This document shows, one piece after another, positions 1 to 12,152 of a stretch of 64,000 bases of DNA (within the stretch, counting starts at the first letter, position 1; each line of letters begins with the position of its first letter). Source of the stretch: Betaproteobacteria bacterium SCN2 (GTDB lineage: Bacteria; Pseudomonadota; Gammaproteobacteria; Burkholderiales; Thiobacillaceae); assembly GCA_008923285.1 (NCBI GenBank), contig WBSG01000027.1, positions 434,752 through 498,751 on the forward strand. The letters run 5' to 3'. The position numbers and the translations under genes are program-made. The notes beneath the pieces were generated by a model that had not been told where the DNA came from, did no database searches, and was given only the letters and a program-made list of their open reading frames with translations.

Positions 1-1949
<1,949 letters not shown>

Positions 1950-2031
1950 GGGGTCTCCTTGGATATGGCAGGTTGCGGAGCGATTCCGGTAACGGCATGT
2001 CCGCCGTCAAGCGCTCAATTCCGGTACACGC

Positions 2032-2069
2032 AAAAAGCACAACCCGGAGGCCAAAAAGGACTCCGGGTT
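2032..2069 (-). terminator. rplL-rpoB intergenic hairpin, likely attenuator
   Basis: On the minus-strand transcript a 9-bp GC-rich stem (arms 2061-2069 and 2041-2049, AACCCGGAG with its complement) is followed after a few bases by a run of five T. A second stem (2090-2097 with 2105-2112) lies just upstream. Position between rplL and rpoB matches the partial attenuator known in other proteobacteria that lowers rpoB expression relative to L7/L12. Partial read-through is inferred. Confidence 0.55.
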
Positions 2070-2123
2070 TGCCGTTTGCGTGTGCCGCCTTCGCGGGCCG
2101 GCGACCCGCGAAAGCGCGAGGCC

Positions 2124-2498
2124 TTACTTGACCTCGACAGTGGCGCCAGCTTCTTCCAGTTGCTTCTTCATCGCGTCGGCGTCGGCTTTGCTGACGCCTT
2201 CCTTGACGGCCTTGGGAGCGCCGTCGACCAGGTCCTTGGCTTCCTTCAGGCCCAGGCCGGTGGCAGCACGCACCACCTTGATGACTTCAACCTTTTTCGC
2301 GCCAGCCGACGTCAGCATGACGGTAAACTCGGTTTGCTCTTCAGCAGCAGCGCCACCGCCAGCAGCCGGGGCAGCAGCCACCGCCACTGCAGCCGCAGAC
2401 ACGCCAAACTTCTCTTCCATTTCCTTGATCAACTCAGACAGCTCCAGCACGGTCATGCCGGCGATTGCGTCGAGGATTTCAGCTTTAGATGCAGCCAT
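2124..2498 (-). CDS. rplL: 50S ribosomal protein L7/L12
   Basis: Stalk protein of the large ribosomal subunit that recruits translation GTPases. It has 124 residues, the normal length. The N-terminal dimerisation helix is followed by an Ala/Gly-rich hinge ([16 protein letters not shown], about residues 38-54) and the conserved C-terminal domain with [14 protein letters not shown]. It sits 46 bp after rplJ in the same transcript; L10 and L12 form a complex that autoregulates the operon in other bacteria. Confidence 0.98.
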   Translation of the reverse strand: MAASKAEILDAIAGMTVLELSELIKEMEEKFGVSAAAVAVAAAPAAGGGAAAEEQTEFTVMLTSAGAKKVEVIKVVRAATGLGLKEAKDLVDGAPKAVKEGVSKADADAMKKQLEEAGATVEVK

Positions 2499-2544
2499 TA
2501 GTAACTCCTGTCAAATATGTATGAGGTTCGATAAATAATGTCGT

Positions 2545-3036
2545 TCAAGCAGCTTGTTTTTGATCACGCACAGCAGCCAGACCACGTGCAAACGCGGCCA
2601 TCGGTGCTTGCATGGTGCCAAGCAGCTTGGCGAGCAACTCGTTACGGCTCGGCAAGTTGGCCAGTCTCTTCACTTCGTCAACCGACATGACCAAATTGGG
2701 CATGGCTCCACCCTTGATCACAAACTGTTCTTTGCCTTTGGCAAAGTCGTTCATGACCTTGGCGGCAGCCACCGGATCTTTGGAAAGACCATAGACGAGC
2801 GGGCCGACCATCTGGTCAGCCAGCCCTTCAAACGGCGTTCCCTGGACCGCACGACGCGCCAGAGTGTTCTTGATCACACGAAAATACACCCCACTGTTAC
2901 GAGCAGCAGCACGCAACGTAGTAATGTCTGTGACCACCGTACCGTGATACTCAGCCAGCACCATCAACTGAGCGCCCGCAACCTCCGCGGCCACTTCAGC
3001 TACGACAGCCTTTTTCTCTTCCAGATTCAGACTCAA
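2545..3036 (-). CDS. rplJ: 50S ribosomal protein L10
   Basis: L10 anchors the L7/L12 dimers to 23S rRNA. It has 163 residues. The start codon is TTG at 3036 ([18 protein letters not shown]), chosen because a strong AGGAGA ribosome-binding site lies 5-10 bases upstream and the family normally begins at this motif. The conserved core includes [11 protein letters not shown]. It is followed by rplL and preceded by a 200-bp leader expected to hold the L10-binding RNA. Confidence 0.97.
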   Translation of the reverse strand: MSLNLEEKKAVVAEVAAEVAGAQLMVLAEYHGTVVTDITTLRAAARNSGVYFRVIKNTLARRAVQGTPFEGLADQMVGPLVYGLSKDPVAAAKVMNDFAKGKEQFVIKGGAMPNLVMSVDEVKRLANLPSRNELLAKLLGTMQAPMAAFARGLAAVRDQKQAA

Positions 3037-3236
3037 GGTCTTCTCCTAATAAAAGCGAGGCTAAATCAGCCCCACGGCTGGCGACCTTGACAGGAGTAAC
3101 ACCTGTTTTGGGTGCGCCATCTGCGTAGGATCCGAAACCCGGTACAGCGGTCTTGGTGATTAAGCCTTGCGGCTCCTACGGTCTTGGATAACCCCACCCC
3201 GTCGATGCGAACACCGCCGGGGCAGGCCCAAAATAC
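3037..3236 (-). promoter_or_regulatory. L10 leader (rplJ 5' region)
   Basis: A 200-bp non-coding gap separates rplA from rplJ. In bacteria this mRNA segment folds into the L10(L12)-binding leader that gives translational feedback. The sequence contains several GC-rich complementary segments, including ACAGGTGTTACTCCTGT, which can form a hairpin. Assignment is by position and general shape, not by a covariance match. Confidence 0.5.
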
Positions 3237-3938
3237 TTAAGCGTTCAGGGTGGTTTGATCCACGCGCACGCCGACTCCCATGGTGCTGGAGACGGACAGC
3301 TTCTTCATGTACACGCCCTTGGATGCGGCCGGCTTGGCTTTGTTCAAAGCTTCGACCAGCGCCATCAGATTCACCTTAAGATCGTCCGGGGTGAACGACG
3401 CGCGACCGATGGTGCAATGCACGATGCCGCCCTTGTCGGTGCGGTACTGCACCTGGCCCGCCTTGGCGTTTTTCACGGCCTCGGCCACGTTCGGCGTCAC
3501 CGTGCCAACCTTGGGGTTAGGCATCAGGCCGCGCGGGCCGAGAATCTGACCCAACTGGCCGACGATACGCATGGCGTCCGGGGTGGCGATGACCACATCG
3601 AAATCCATCTTGCCAGCCTTGACGTCGGCGGCCAGGTCGTCGAAACCGACGACATCGGCGCCGGCGGCCTTGGCGGCATCCGCATTGGCGCCCTGCGCAA
3701 ACACGGCAACGCGCACGCTCTTGCCGGTGCCCTTGGGCAGCACGACGGAACCGCGCACCATCTGGTCGGATTTGCGCGCGTCGATGCCAAGGTTCACGGC
3801 CACGTCGACGGATTCGTCAAACTTGGCGGTGGCGGTTTCCTTGATCAGCTGCAGGGCCTCCATGACAGGATAAACCTTGTTGCGATCGATTTTTTCTTTG
3901 ATGGCCTGAAGGCGCTTGGAAATCTTGCTCATGTTCAA
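3237..3938 (-). CDS. rplA: 50S ribosomal protein L1
   Basis: L1 stalk protein that helps release E-site tRNA and, in other bacteria, represses its own operon by binding the rplK leader. It has 233 residues, full length. The family signature is seen at about residues 127-146 ([20 protein letters not shown]). Its ATG overlaps the rplK stop by 4 bp (3935-3938), showing translational coupling. Confidence 0.98.
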   Translation of the reverse strand: MNMSKISKRLQAIKEKIDRNKVYPVMEALQLIKETATAKFDESVDVAVNLGIDARKSDQMVRGSVVLPKGTGKSVRVAVFAQGANADAAKAAGADVVGFDDLAADVKAGKMDFDVVIATPDAMRIVGQLGQILGPRGLMPNPKVGTVTPNVAEAVKNAKAGQVQYRTDKGGIVHCTIGRASFTPDDLKVNLMALVEALNKAKPAASKGVYMKKLSVSSTMGVGVRVDQTTLNA

Positions 3939-4363
3939 ACCTCCGCATCCACGCCCATGGAACGGGCAGAGCCAGCGATCGTACGCACCGCGGCATCCAG
4001 GTCGGCAGCAGTGAGATCAGGCGATTTGAGCTTGGCGATTTCCTCGAGCTGGGCGCGGGAAATCTTGCCGACCTTGTCGGTGTGGGGCTTGGCGGAACCC
4101 TTGTCGAGCTTGATCGCCTTCTTGATCAGCACCGTCGCGGGCGGCGTCTTCATGATGAAGGTGAAGCTCTTGTCCGCGTAGGCGGTGATCACCACGGGAA
4201 TGGGCAGACCCGGCTCCATGCTCTGCGTCTGCGCGTTGAACGCCTTGCAGAATTCCATGATGTTGAGGCCCTTTTGACCGAGGGCCGGGCCGATGGGCGG
4301 CGAAGGGTTGGCCTTGCCCGCCGGCACTTGCAGCTTGATATAGCCGACTACTTTCTTTGCCAT
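3935..4363 (-). CDS. rplK: 50S ribosomal protein L11
   Basis: L11 forms part of the GTPase-associated centre and is needed for RelA activation. It has 142 residues with the conserved start [20 protein letters not shown] and [19 protein letters not shown]. The 99-bp gap from nusG holds a GC-rich stem-loop (4401-4406 with 4415-4420) whose role is unclear; it could be part of an L1-binding leader. Confidence 0.98.
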   Translation of the reverse strand: MAKKVVGYIKLQVPAGKANPSPPIGPALGQKGLNIMEFCKAFNAQTQSMEPGLPIPVVITAYADKSFTFIMKTPPATVLIKKAIKLDKGSAKPHTDKVGKISRAQLEEIAKLKSPDLTAADLDAAVRTIAGSARSMGVDAEV

Positions 4364-4462
4364 GATGCTTCCTGATTAAAGTGAGTCATAACGCGCTTTG
4401 GGCGGGATTTTCGCCCCGCCTACTTGCGCTCCTCTTTGGCCCGCCCTGCGGCGCGCCATCCG

Positions 4463-4996
4463 TCAAGCCTTCTCGACCTGACCGAATTCCAGCTCAACCG
4501 GCGTTGCGCGGCCGAAGATCAACACCGACACGCGCAGCTTGCTCTTGTCGTAGTTCACCTCTTCCACGGTGCCATTGAAATCGGTGAAGGGGCCGTCGAT
4601 CACGCGCACCGACTGGCCGACCTCGAACAGAATCTTGGGTCTGGGTTTCTCCACACCCTCCCTCATCTGACTCATGATCGCCTCGACCTCCTTTTCGGAG
4701 ATCGGCGTAGGCTTGGTGGCGGTGCCGCCGACGAAGCCGGTCACCTTGGGCGTGCTCTTAACCAGATGCCAGGTGTCGTCACCCATGTCCATCTGCACCA
4801 GGACATAGCCCGGGAAGAACTTGCGTTCGGTCACGGCCTTCTGGCCGCCCTTCATCTCGACGACCTCTTCCACCGGCACCAGAATCTCGCCGAAGCGATC
4901 CTTCATCCCGGCGCGCTCGATGCGCTCGGCAAGATTGCGCGCAACGCTTTTCTCGAACCCGGAATAGGCGTGAACGACGTACCAGCGCATGCCCAT
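4463..4996 (-). CDS. nusG: transcription termination/antitermination protein NusG
   Basis: NusG binds RNA polymerase and links it to Rho or the ribosome. It has 177 residues: an N-terminal NGN domain ([19 protein letters not shown], with [10 protein letters not shown] in the middle) and a C-terminal KOW domain ([20 protein letters not shown]). Its ATG overlaps the secE stop codon (TGATG); the second Met two codons later is an alternative start. secE-nusG is a conserved pair. Confidence 0.98.
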   Translation of the reverse strand: MGMRWYVVHAYSGFEKSVARNLAERIERAGMKDRFGEILVPVEEVVEMKGGQKAVTERKFFPGYVLVQMDMGDDTWHLVKSTPKVTGFVGGTATKPTPISEKEVEAIMSQMREGVEKPRPKILFEVGQSVRVIDGPFTDFNGTVEEVNYDKSKLRVSVLIFGRATPVELEFGQVEKA

Positions 4997-5343
4997 CAGT
5001 TACCTCCGCCCAATGCCAGCCCCACTACCCACAGCAGGATAGAATCGACGACCCACAGGAACAGGGCCATCACCATCACAAAAACCAGGACAATGGCGGT
5101 GGTCTGTATGGTTTCCTTGCGCGTCGGCCACACGACCTTGCGCGTCTCGTCGCGCGCCTCGCCAGCAAACGCAAAGAAGGCTTTGCCGGGCGCAGTGAAA
5201 TACGTCACCGCCGCACCCGCAACGAGGCCGCCCAGCACCATCAGCACGCGCACCAGCGCGGGCACGTCGGGCAGGACATAGAAGCCCACCACGCCGGCAA
5301 TCACCAGCAGCACAGCGATCAGCAGTTTGATCTTGTCAAACAT
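4996..5343 (-). CDS. secE: preprotein translocase subunit SecE
   Basis: Inner-membrane subunit of the SecYEG translocon. It has 115 residues with three predicted transmembrane helices (about 5-22, 30-48 and 85-110), as in three-helix proteobacterial SecE, and the conserved cytoplasmic motif [19 protein letters not shown] before the last helix. The start at 5343 (MFDKIKLL) is preferred; a longer frame begins a few codons upstream but adds non-conserved residues. Confidence 0.96.
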   Translation of the reverse strand: MFDKIKLLIAVLLVIAGVVGFYVLPDVPALVRVLMVLGGLVAGAAVTYFTAPGKAFFAFAGEARDETRKVVWPTRKETIQTTAIVLVFVMVMALFLWVVDSILLWVVGLALGGGN

Positions 5344-5388
5344 CAAAACCTCGACCACCCGCATGGGGCGGCATCCACGTCATTGTTC

Positions 5389-5464
5389 TGGCAGGCCAGG
5401 AGGGTCTCGAACCCCCAACCTTCGGTTTTGGAGACCGACGCTCTGCCAATTGAGCTACTGGCCT
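5389..5464 (-). tRNA. tRNA-Trp (anticodon CCA)
   Basis: A 76-nt cloverleaf with the 3' CCA encoded. The 7-bp acceptor stem AGGCCAG/CTGGCCT, the D-arm AGCTCAATTGGCAGAGC, the anticodon loop CTCCAAA and the T-loop GTTCGAGAC are all visible. It lies between tuf and secE, its usual betaproteobacterial place. Confidence 0.97.
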
Positions 5465-5482
5465 AAATCTATCCCGAAGGAC

Positions 5483-6673
5483 TTACTCGATAATCTTCGC
5501 CACGACGCCGGCGCCGACGGTACGGCCGCCTTCGCGAATCGCGAAACGCAGGCCTTCATCCATGGCGATGGGCTGAATCAGGGCAACAGTGATGGAGACG
5601 TTGTCGCCAGGCATCACCATCTCCGTGCCAGCCGGCAGCTCGATCGCACCCGTCACGTCAGTGGTGCGGAAGTAGAACTGCGGACGGTAGCCGTTGAAGA
5701 ACGGGGTGTGACGACCGCCTTCATCCTTGCTCAGCACATAGATCTCGGCCGTGAACTTGGTGTGCGGGGTGATGGAACCCGGCTTCGCCAACACCTGCCC
5801 GCGCTGCACTTCCTCGCGCTTGGTGCCGCGCAGCAGCACGCCAACGTTGTCGCCCGCCTGACCCTGGTCCAGCAGCTTGCGGAACATCTCAACGCCAGTG
5901 CAGGTGGTCTTCACGGTCGGGGTAATGCCAACAATCTCAATCTCTTCGCCAACCTTGACGATGCCGCGCTCGACACGACCCGTCACCACGGTGCCGCGGC
6001 CGGAAATCGAAAACACGTCTTCAACCGGCATCAGGAACGGCTGGTCAATCGCGCGCTCAGGCTCGGGAATGTAGCTGTCCAGGGCCGCCGCCAGCTTCAG
6101 AATGGCAGGCTCGCCAATGTCGCTCTGGTCGCCTTCCAGCGCCTTCAGCGCAGAGCCAACAACGATGGGCGTGTCATCACCAGGGAAGTCGTACTTGGAC
6201 AGCAGTTCGCGAACTTCCATCTCCACCAGCTCCAGAAGCTCGGGGTCGTCGACCATGTCGGCCTTGTTCATGAACACGATGATGTAGGGAACACCAACCT
6301 GACGCGCCAGCAGAATGTGCTCGCGGGTCTGCGGCATCGGACCGTCCGCAGAGGACACGACCAGAATCGCGCCATCCATCTGCGCCGCACCAGTAATCAT
6401 GTTCTTCACGTAGTCAGCGTGGCCCGGACAGTCAACGTGCGCGTAATGGCGGGTCTCGGTCTCGTACTCAACGTGGGAGGTGTTGATGGTGATGCCGCGC
6501 GCCTTCTCTTCGGGCGCAGAATCAATCTCAGCGTAGTTCTTCGCCGCACCACCAAACTTCTTCGACAAAATGGTGGTGATCGCCGCCGTCAAAGTGGTCT
6601 TGCCATGGTCAACGTGACCAATCGTACCCACGTTCACGTGCGGCTTCGTACGTTCAAATTTTTCCTTAGACAT
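5483..6673 (-). CDS. tuf: elongation factor Tu
   Basis: GTPase that brings aminoacyl-tRNA to the ribosome. It has 396 residues. G motifs are GHVDHGKTT (G1, about 18-26), [12 protein letters not shown] (G3) and NKAD (G4), followed by domains II and III ending in [11 protein letters not shown]. It lies downstream of three tRNA genes in the same direction. Betaproteobacteria usually carry a second tuf copy near the str operon; this one is the tufB-position gene. Confidence 0.99.
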   Translation of the reverse strand: MSKEKFERTKPHVNVGTIGHVDHGKTTLTAAITTILSKKFGGAAKNYAEIDSAPEEKARGITINTSHVEYETETRHYAHVDCPGHADYVKNMITGAAQMDGAILVVSSADGPMPQTREHILLARQVGVPYIIVFMNKADMVDDPELLELVEMEVRELLSKYDFPGDDTPIVVGSALKALEGDQSDIGEPAILKLAAALDSYIPEPERAIDQPFLMPVEDVFSISGRGTVVTGRVERGIVKVGEEIEIVGITPTVKTTCTGVEMFRKLLDQGQAGDNVGVLLRGTKREEVQRGQVLAKPGSITPHTKFTAEIYVLSKDEGGRHTPFFNGYRPQFYFRTTDVTGAIELPAGTEMVMPGDNVSITVALIQPIAMDEGLRFAIREGGRTVGAGVVAKIIE

Positions 6674-6853
6674 AACGCCCCCGTTCTACGGTCAAGTCAA
6701 TGAATCGGATCAAAAAACAAAAATGCCACGCAAACAACCCGGCACGCCATCCCTACGCAGCGCCGAGCCCGCAAATCGCACCGGAAACCCGGTGTGCTGC
6801 ACCAGCCGCGGCGCCGGAGCCCGGCGCGCCGCATCATCACAGCACCAAAAATC

Positions 6854-6928
6854 TGGTGCCCATGGGCAGGATTGAACTGCCGACCTCTCCCTTACCAAGG
6901 GAGTGCTCTGCCACTGAGCTACATGGGC
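6854..6928 (-). tRNA. tRNA-Thr (anticodon GGT)
   Basis: A 75-nt cloverleaf with encoded CCA. Acceptor GCCCATG/CATGGGC, anticodon stem-loop CTCCC-TTGGTAA-GGGAG and T-loop GTTCAATCC are visible. It is the last tRNA before tuf. The 180-bp gap to tuf shows no coding signal and is probably the tuf leader. Confidence 0.97.
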
Positions 6929-6957
6929 CACGCTCAATCACGTGCAGCAAACTACTC

Positions 6958-7031
<74 letters not shown>

Positions 7032-7077
7032 CCGAACCTGCTTGCCACTCGCCGGGCAAAACCCGGCCTAAATAAAC

Positions 7078-7162
7078 TGGTGGTGGGGGAAGGATTCGAA
7101 CCTTCGAAGGCAGAGCCGTCAGATTTACAGTCTGATCCCTTTGACCGCTCGGGAACCCCACC
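7078..7162 (-). tRNA. tRNA-Tyr (anticodon GTA)
   Basis: An 85-nt class II tRNA with a long variable arm and encoded CCA. Acceptor GGTGGGG/CCCCACC, anticodon loop CTGTAAA and T-loop GTTCGAATC are seen. It is the first gene of the tRNA-tuf transcript. Confidence 0.97.
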
Positions 7163-7214
7163 GAACGAAACGCGAGATTATGTTGTTTTCAAGGACTTCT
7201 GTCAAACACTACAG

Positions 7215-8306
7215 TCAAACATTAAACAGGAAATTCATCACATCCCCGTCCTTGACCACATATTCCTTGCCCTCCGAGCGCATTTTTCCTGCCTCCTTGG
7301 CGCCATGCTCGCCCTTGCAGGCAATGAAATCCTCGAAGGAAATGGTCTGCGCGCGGATGAAGCCACGCTCGAAATCGGTATGGATGACACCGGCAGCCTT
7401 GGGTGCGGTGTCGCCCTTGTGGATGGTCCAGGCGCGCACCTCCTTGACCCCGGCGGTGAAATAGGTCTGCAAACCCAAAAGATCGTAGGCCGCGCGGATC
7501 AGGCGGTTCAGTCCCGGTTCCTCCCAGCCCAGTTCCTTCAGGTATTCCAGGCGCTCTTCAGGCGAAAGCTCCTGCAGTTCGGCCTCCAGGGCGGCACAGA
7601 CCGGCACCACCGGCGCGCCTTCCCGCTCGGCATGGGCCTTGAGCGCATCGAGCATGGGATTGTCATGGAAGCCGTCCTCGCTGACGTTGGCCACATACAG
7701 CGTGGGTTTCACGGTCATCAGGCACAACGGCTTGAGCGCGGCCATGGCATCTTCGTCGAGCCCGGCGGCCCGGGCCGGCCTGCCCTCGTTGAGGGCGGCG
7801 ATGACCGGCTTCAGCGCAGCAACCATCTTCTGCGCCTCCTTGTCACCGGCGCGCGCGGGCTTTTCATAGCGCGCCAGCGCCTTTTCCGCGCCGGCCAGGT
7901 CGGCGAGCGCCAGTTCGGTGGCGATGGTTTCCACGTCGGAAATCGGATCGACCTTGCCGGCGACGTGAATCACGTTGTCGTTCTGGAAGCAGCGCACCAC
8001 ATGGCAGATGGCATCGGTTTCGCGGATGTTGGCGAGGAACTGGTTGCCCAGGCCCTCGCCCTTGGAGGCGCCCGCCACCAGGCCGGCAATATCGACAAAC
8101 TCGACGATTGCCGGCACGACGCGCTCGGGCTTGACGATTTCCGACAACCCGGCCAGACGCGGATCGGGCACCTCGACCACCCCGGTATTCGGTTCGATGG
8201 TGCAGAAAGGGTAGTTTTCTGCAGCGATGCCCGCCTGGGTCAGGGCGTTGAACAGGGTGGACTTGCCGACGTTGGGCAGGCCGACGATGCCGCATTTCAG
8301 ACTCAT
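7215..8306 (-). CDS. ychF: redox-regulated ribosome-binding ATPase YchF
   Basis: Obg-family P-loop ATPase (OLA1 type) with 363 residues. The P-loop is [15 protein letters not shown] (about 8-22) and the switch region has [20 protein letters not shown]. The C-terminal TGS domain ends in [19 protein letters not shown]. It is 4 bp downstream of pth; the pth-ychF pair is conserved in proteobacteria. Confidence 0.98.
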   Translation of the reverse strand: MSLKCGIVGLPNVGKSTLFNALTQAGIAAENYPFCTIEPNTGVVEVPDPRLAGLSEIVKPERVVPAIVEFVDIAGLVAGASKGEGLGNQFLANIRETDAICHVVRCFQNDNVIHVAGKVDPISDVETIATELALADLAGAEKALARYEKPARAGDKEAQKMVAALKPVIAALNEGRPARAAGLDEDAMAALKPLCLMTVKPTLYVANVSEDGFHDNPMLDALKAHAEREGAPVVPVCAALEAELQELSPEERLEYLKELGWEEPGLNRLIRAAYDLLGLQTYFTAGVKEVRAWTIHKGDTAPKAAGVIHTDFERGFIRAQTISFEDFIACKGEHGAKEAGKMRSEGKEYVVKDGDVMNFLFNV

Positions 8307-8310
8307 GATT

Positions 8311-8904
8311 TCACTTTCCTTGCTTGGCTGCCGTATGCAGTTTCAGTTGCGCCGCGGCAAAATTGCCCGCCGCCAGTTCCGGCCAGACATCGAGCGCAGC
8401 CTCGATCGCGGCCAGCATCTGCTCGCGCTCGGCCGGCATGGGCTTGCCCAGCACATGGCCGGTGACTGCCTCCCTGGAGCCCGGATGGCCGATGCCGATG
8501 CGCAGTCGCCAGTAGTTGGCTGACCCCAGCTGGGCGTGGATGTCCTTGAGGCCATTCTGCCCGCCATGCCCCCCGCCCTGCTTGAGCCTGGCCGCGCCCG
8601 GCGGCAGATCCAGCTCGTCATGCGCCACCAGAATGGACTCGGGCGGGATCTTGTAGAACCGCGAGAGCGCCGCGACTGATTTGCCGGAGAGGTTCATGAA
8701 GGTGTCCGGGCACAGCAGCCAAACGTCGCCCTGAGCGGAAGCCAGCTTGCCGGCGCGCCCATGAAACTTGGGCTCGTTGCGCAATTGCACGCCCAGCTTG
8801 CAGGCAAGCGCCTCCAGCCACCAGAAACCTGCGTTGTGGCGGGTGTTCTCGTATTGCGCGCCCGGATTTCCCAGGCCGGCAATCAGGCGAAGGGGCGGTT
8901 GCAT
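8311..8904 (-). CDS. pth: peptidyl-tRNA hydrolase
   Basis: Releases tRNA from stalled peptidyl-tRNA. The start at 8904 gives [20 protein letters not shown], the normal family N terminus, and 197 residues; an upstream ATG adds eight unlike residues. Catalytic and substrate residues are recognisable: NTRHNAG (His), [12 protein letters not shown] (Asn) and [10 protein letters not shown] (Asp). It is separated from rplY by a terminator. Confidence 0.97.
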   Translation of the reverse strand: MQPPLRLIAGLGNPGAQYENTRHNAGFWWLEALACKLGVQLRNEPKFHGRAGKLASAQGDVWLLCPDTFMNLSGKSVAALSRFYKIPPESILVAHDELDLPPGAARLKQGGGHGGQNGLKDIHAQLGSANYWRLRIGIGHPGSREAVTGHVLGKPMPAEREQMLAAIEAALDVWPELAAGNFAAAQLKLHTAAKQGK

Positions 8905-8915
8905 TGCGCTCGAAA

Positions 8916-8941
8916 TAAAAATGCCCACCCGAAGGTGGGCA
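8916..8941 (-). terminator. rho-independent terminator after rplY
   Basis: On the minus strand an 8-bp stem TGCCCACC/GGTGGGCA with a TTCG tetraloop is followed by TTTTTATTT. It ends the prs-rplY transcript before pth. Confidence 0.85.
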
Positions 8942-8958
8942 CGCGGTGCAAACCCGCG

Positions 8959-9573
8959 TCAGGCCGCAGGAGCGGCCGGAGTTTCCTCTTCGGCCGCGGC
9001 GCCGCCCTTGGGCGGGGTAATGCCGACCACGGCGGGGTTTTCCGCCTTGAGGTGGGCAACGGGCTCGACGCCCGCAGGCAGCTTGAGGTCGTTGACGTGG
9101 ATAGACTGGCCGCTTTCCAGATTGGCCAGGTCCACCTCGATGAACTCGGGCAGGTTGCCGGGCAGGCAGGCGACGTCGACTTCGGTCATGACGTGATTGA
9201 CCAGGCCGTGCGCCAGCTTGACGCCGGGGGCGACGTCTTCGTTGATGAAGTGCAACGGCACCTTGACGTGAACCTTGTGGTCGGCGTCGATACGCTGGAA
9301 GTCCACGTGCAGGATCAGGGGCTTGTAGGCGTGCATCTGCACGTCGCGCAGCAGGGTCATTTCGGTAACGTCGCCGACTTTCAGGTTCAGCACGGAGGAA
9401 TGGAAGGCCTCCTTGCGCAGCGCGTGGTACAGCGCATTGTGGTCGAGTTGGATGGCCAGGGGATCCTTGTCCCCGCCGTACACGATACCCGGCACAAAGC
9501 CGGCGCGACGCAGGCGGCGGCTCGCACCCGTGCCCTGCACGTCACGCTTCTGGGCGATAACTTCGATTTGCAT
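8959..9573 (-). CDS. rplY: 50S ribosomal protein L25/general stress protein Ctc
   Basis: Binds 5S rRNA. It has 204 residues, the long two-domain Ctc form: an N-terminal L25 domain (GTGASRRLRRAGFVPGIVYG), a C-terminal TL5-like beta domain (about 95-185) and an Ala/Glu-rich tail. It follows prs in the same direction, the standard betaproteobacterial neighbour. Confidence 0.96.
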   Translation of the reverse strand: MQIEVIAQKRDVQGTGASRRLRRAGFVPGIVYGGDKDPLAIQLDHNALYHALRKEAFHSSVLNLKVGDVTEMTLLRDVQMHAYKPLILHVDFQRIDADHKVHVKVPLHFINEDVAPGVKLAHGLVNHVMTEVDVACLPGNLPEFIEVDLANLESGQSIHVNDLKLPAGVEPVAHLKAENPAVVGITPPKGGAAAEEETPAAPAA

Positions 9574-9667
9574 GTTTTCTACTCCAAATTACTCCCGCGA
9601 CCAGGAGCCGGAAGCACCAAATTGAACCCCACGCGCCGCTTCCGGCCAGCGCACGGAGTTTTCAAAC

Positions 9668-10618
9668 CTATTCGATAAAGAGCGAACTCACCGAATCCTC
9701 GTTGCTGATGCGGCGGATGGTTTCCGCCATCAGCCCGGCGATGGACAGTTGCCGGATCTTGCCGCACGCCTTTGCCTCATCGCGCAGCGGGATGGTGTCG
9801 GTCACCACGAGTTCGTCGAGCGCGGAACCGGTAATCCGTGCCACCGCCTGCCCCGACAGCACCGGGTGCGTGCAGTAGGCCATGACCCGGGCCGCGCCGC
9901 CGTCCTTCAGCGCCTGCGCGGCTTCGCACAAGGTGCCGGCGGTATCGACCATGTCATCCATGATGATGCAGGTGCGCCCCTTGATATCGCCGATGATGTT
10001 CATCACCTTGGCCTCATTGGGCTTGGGACGGCGCTTGTCGATGATCGCCAGGTCGCATTCCAGGCGCTTGGCGATGGCGCGCGCGCGCACCACGCCGCCG
10101 ACATCGGGAGACACGACGACCAGGTCGGGGTAATCGTGTTTCCAGATATCCCCCAGCAGGATCGGGCTGGAGTAGATGTTGTCCACCGGGATGTCGAAGA
10201 AGCCCTGAATCTGGTCCGAGTGCAAGTCCATGGTCAGCACACGGTCGACACCGGCGCTTTGCAGCATGTTGGCCACGACTTTCGCCGTGATCGCCACCCG
10301 CGCCGAACGCGTGCGACGGTCCTGCCGCGCATAGCCGTAATACGGAATGGCGGCGGTGATGCGGCCCGCCGAAGCACGGCGCAAGGCATCGGCCATGACC
10401 ATGACTTCCATCAGGTTGTCGTTGGTCGGGTTGCAGGTGGACTGCAGGATGAACACATCCTTGCCGCGCACGTTCTCCAGGACCTCGACTGCCACCTCGC
10501 CGTCGGAGAAACGCCCCACCTTGGCGCGACCGAGGCGGATGTTCATGTGGCGCGCCACATCCTCCGCAAGACGCGGATTGGCATTGCCGGTAAACACCAT
10601 CAGACTGTCGAACGGCAC
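9668..10618 (-). CDS. prs: ribose-phosphate pyrophosphokinase
   Basis: Makes PRPP from ribose 5-phosphate and ATP for nucleotide, His and Trp synthesis. It has 316 residues from a GTG start at 10618 ([19 protein letters not shown]), the N terminus that aligns with the family; a longer frame to 10636 is less likely. The PRPP-binding loop [13 protein letters not shown] and the KRRPKPNEA catalytic region are present. It is transcribed apart from the ispE group by the terminator at 10638. Confidence 0.97.
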   Translation of the reverse strand: MPFDSLMVFTGNANPRLAEDVARHMNIRLGRAKVGRFSDGEVAVEVLENVRGKDVFILQSTCNPTNDNLMEVMVMADALRRASAGRITAAIPYYGYARQDRRTRSARVAITAKVVANMLQSAGVDRVLTMDLHSDQIQGFFDIPVDNIYSSPILLGDIWKHDYPDLVVVSPDVGGVVRARAIAKRLECDLAIIDKRRPKPNEAKVMNIIGDIKGRTCIIMDDMVDTAGTLCEAAQALKDGGAARVMAYCTHPVLSGQAVARITGSALDELVVTDTIPLRDEAKACGKIRQLSIAGLMAETIRRISNEDSVSSLFIE

Positions 10619-10637
10619 GGCGCACCCCGTAAGCAAT

Positions 10638-10678
10638 AAAACGAAATAGCCGCAGCAGTCGTCCCGCGCGGCTATTTC
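10638..10678 (-). terminator. terminator downstream of tRNA-Gln
   Basis: A perfect 11-bp stem (GAAATAGCCGC at 10643-10653 with GCGGCTATTTC at 10668-10678) is followed on the minus strand by GTTTTATTG. It ends the lolB-ispE-tRNA-Gln transcript before prs. Confidence 0.75.
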
Positions 10679-10688
10679 TCACGATTAA

Positions 10689-10763
10689 TGGCAGGGGAGG
10701 CAGGGATCGAACCTGCGAATGTCGGAATCAAAATCCGATGCCTTACCACTTGGCGACTCCCCT
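10689..10763 (-). tRNA. tRNA-Gln (anticodon TTG)
   Basis: A 75-nt cloverleaf with encoded CCA. Acceptor AGGGGAG/CTCCCCT, a TTTTGAT anticodon loop and T-loop GTTCGATCC are seen. It sits between ispE and prs, as in many betaproteobacteria. Confidence 0.96.
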
Positions 10764-10767
10764 GCAG

Positions 10768-11610
10768 TCAGCCTGCAAGCTCGAACAGCGGATGCCGATC
10801 CAGCCCGCGGGCAACAAAACCCTGCATATCCCGAGGCAGTTCCCGCAGTATCGCGCGCGCGCCGGCTTCATCTTCGACCGCCAGGAAAACGCACGCCCCG
10901 GAACCCGTCATACGCGCTTCGCCAAACCTGCCAAGCCAGTCGAGATGGCGCGCCACTTCAGGATATTCCTTCACCACCACCGGTTGCAGATCATTACGCC
11001 CGGCGCCGGAAAGAAAGTCCGCTATTTTGATGGGAGGCGTGTTCCGTGTCAATTCCGACGCAGAAAATACGTCTGCCGTCGCCACCGAAACCGGCGGCAC
11101 CAGCACCACATACCAGGCCGGCGGCAGGGCGACCGGAGTCAATTCCTCGCCCACGCCCTCGGCGAAGGCAGATTGCCCGAACACGAACACCGGCACGTCC
11201 GCCCCCAGCCGCAGCCCCAGCTCCTGCAGGCGCCGGCGCGACAGACCCAGGCCCCACAGGTGATTCAGCCCCAGCAGCACGGTGGCGGCATCCGACGAGC
11301 CGCCGCCCAGCCCGCCGCCCATGGGCAGACGCTTTTCCAGGCGGATGTCCACGCCCAGCATGCAGCCGCTTTCCTGCTGCAGCAGTCTGGCTGCGCGCAC
11401 GGTCAGGTCCCGCTCGGCGGGAACGCCGGGAATGTCCTGCAGACGGCAGATATGCCCGTCCTCGCGCACGCCGAGCCAGACCGTGTCGGCATGATCGACG
11501 AAACGGAACACGGACTGCAGCAGGTGGTAACCGTCCGCCCGACGGCCGATCACGTGCAAAAACAGGTTGAGCTTGGCCGGTGCGGGGAAAGGTTTCAGTT
11601 CGTCTGCCAT
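10768..11610 (-). CDS. ispE: 4-diphosphocytidyl-2-C-methyl-D-erythritol kinase
   Basis: GHMP kinase of the MEP isoprenoid pathway; phosphorylates CDP-methylerythritol. It has 280 residues. The N-terminal substrate region is PAPAKLNLFLHVIGRRADGY, the ATP-binding GHMP motif is PMGGGLGGGSSDAATVLLGL (about 101-120) and the C-terminal motif is ARMTGSGACVFL. It overlaps lolB by 16 bp and ends 5 bp from tRNA-Gln. Confidence 0.97.
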   Translation of the reverse strand: MADELKPFPAPAKLNLFLHVIGRRADGYHLLQSVFRFVDHADTVWLGVREDGHICRLQDIPGVPAERDLTVRAARLLQQESGCMLGVDIRLEKRLPMGGGLGGGSSDAATVLLGLNHLWGLGLSRRRLQELGLRLGADVPVFVFGQSAFAEGVGEELTPVALPPAWYVVLVPPVSVATADVFSASELTRNTPPIKIADFLSGAGRNDLQPVVVKEYPEVARHLDWLGRFGEARMTGSGACVFLAVEDEAGARAILRELPRDMQGFVARGLDRHPLFELAG

Positions 11611-12152
11611 GAATCAATCACCAGGCGAATTTCGAGACCTTCCCGCGTCACGTGGATTTTTCTCGGGCGATTTTCGGAAAATTCCAGGTAGTCGATCTTC
11701 CAGCCGTCCTGCGCGATCTGCTCCACGCCACCATCTGCGTCGCGGCGCACCCTGCTCTCGCGCGCGGGGTCGGGTCCGGCCTGGATCCAGTAGCGCAGCC
11801 CGGACAGGGGCAGGCGGAAACCCAGTTCGGACTGGGTCAGCATCTCGACGTTTTCCGCCACGACCGTCGCTGCGCCCGGTCGAGTCAGCGTGACGCCGGC
11901 TTCATTGCGGTTGATGCTGGCCAGCCCCTGCCCCAGCGGCGACGACAGCAGGACTTCGTCGCTCCCGGCTCCGGCTCGCCAATGCATTTGGCCGGACAGG
12001 GACTCTTCGCCGTAGCGCACCGACACCCTGGCTGCAAGGCTGAACGACTGCCAAACCTGGACGACCGGCTGTTGCGGCGACGGGGCGCTCGCACAACCAT
12101 GCAGCAACGCCAGGGCAAGCAGGCCGCCCGCCCAAGTCTTTACGCGCCCCAT
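11595..12152 (-). CDS. lolB: outer membrane lipoprotein insertase LolB
   Basis: Receives lipoproteins from LolA and inserts them in the outer membrane. It has 185 residues from the ATG at 12152. The N terminus is a lipoprotein signal peptide ending in LALALLHGC (Cys about residue 20). The body shows the LolB pattern SFSLAARVSVRYGEESLSGQ and an LPLSGLRYWIQA segment. Its ATG overlaps the stop of the upstream fusion gene (TGATG). Confidence 0.93.
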   Translation of the reverse strand: MGRVKTWAGGLLALALLHGCASAPSPQQPVVQVWQSFSLAARVSVRYGEESLSGQMHWRAGAGSDEVLLSSPLGQGLASINRNEAGVTLTRPGAATVVAENVEMLTQSELGFRLPLSGLRYWIQAGPDPARESRVRRDADGGVEQIAQDGWKIDYLEFSENRPRKIHVTREGLEIRLVIDSWQTN

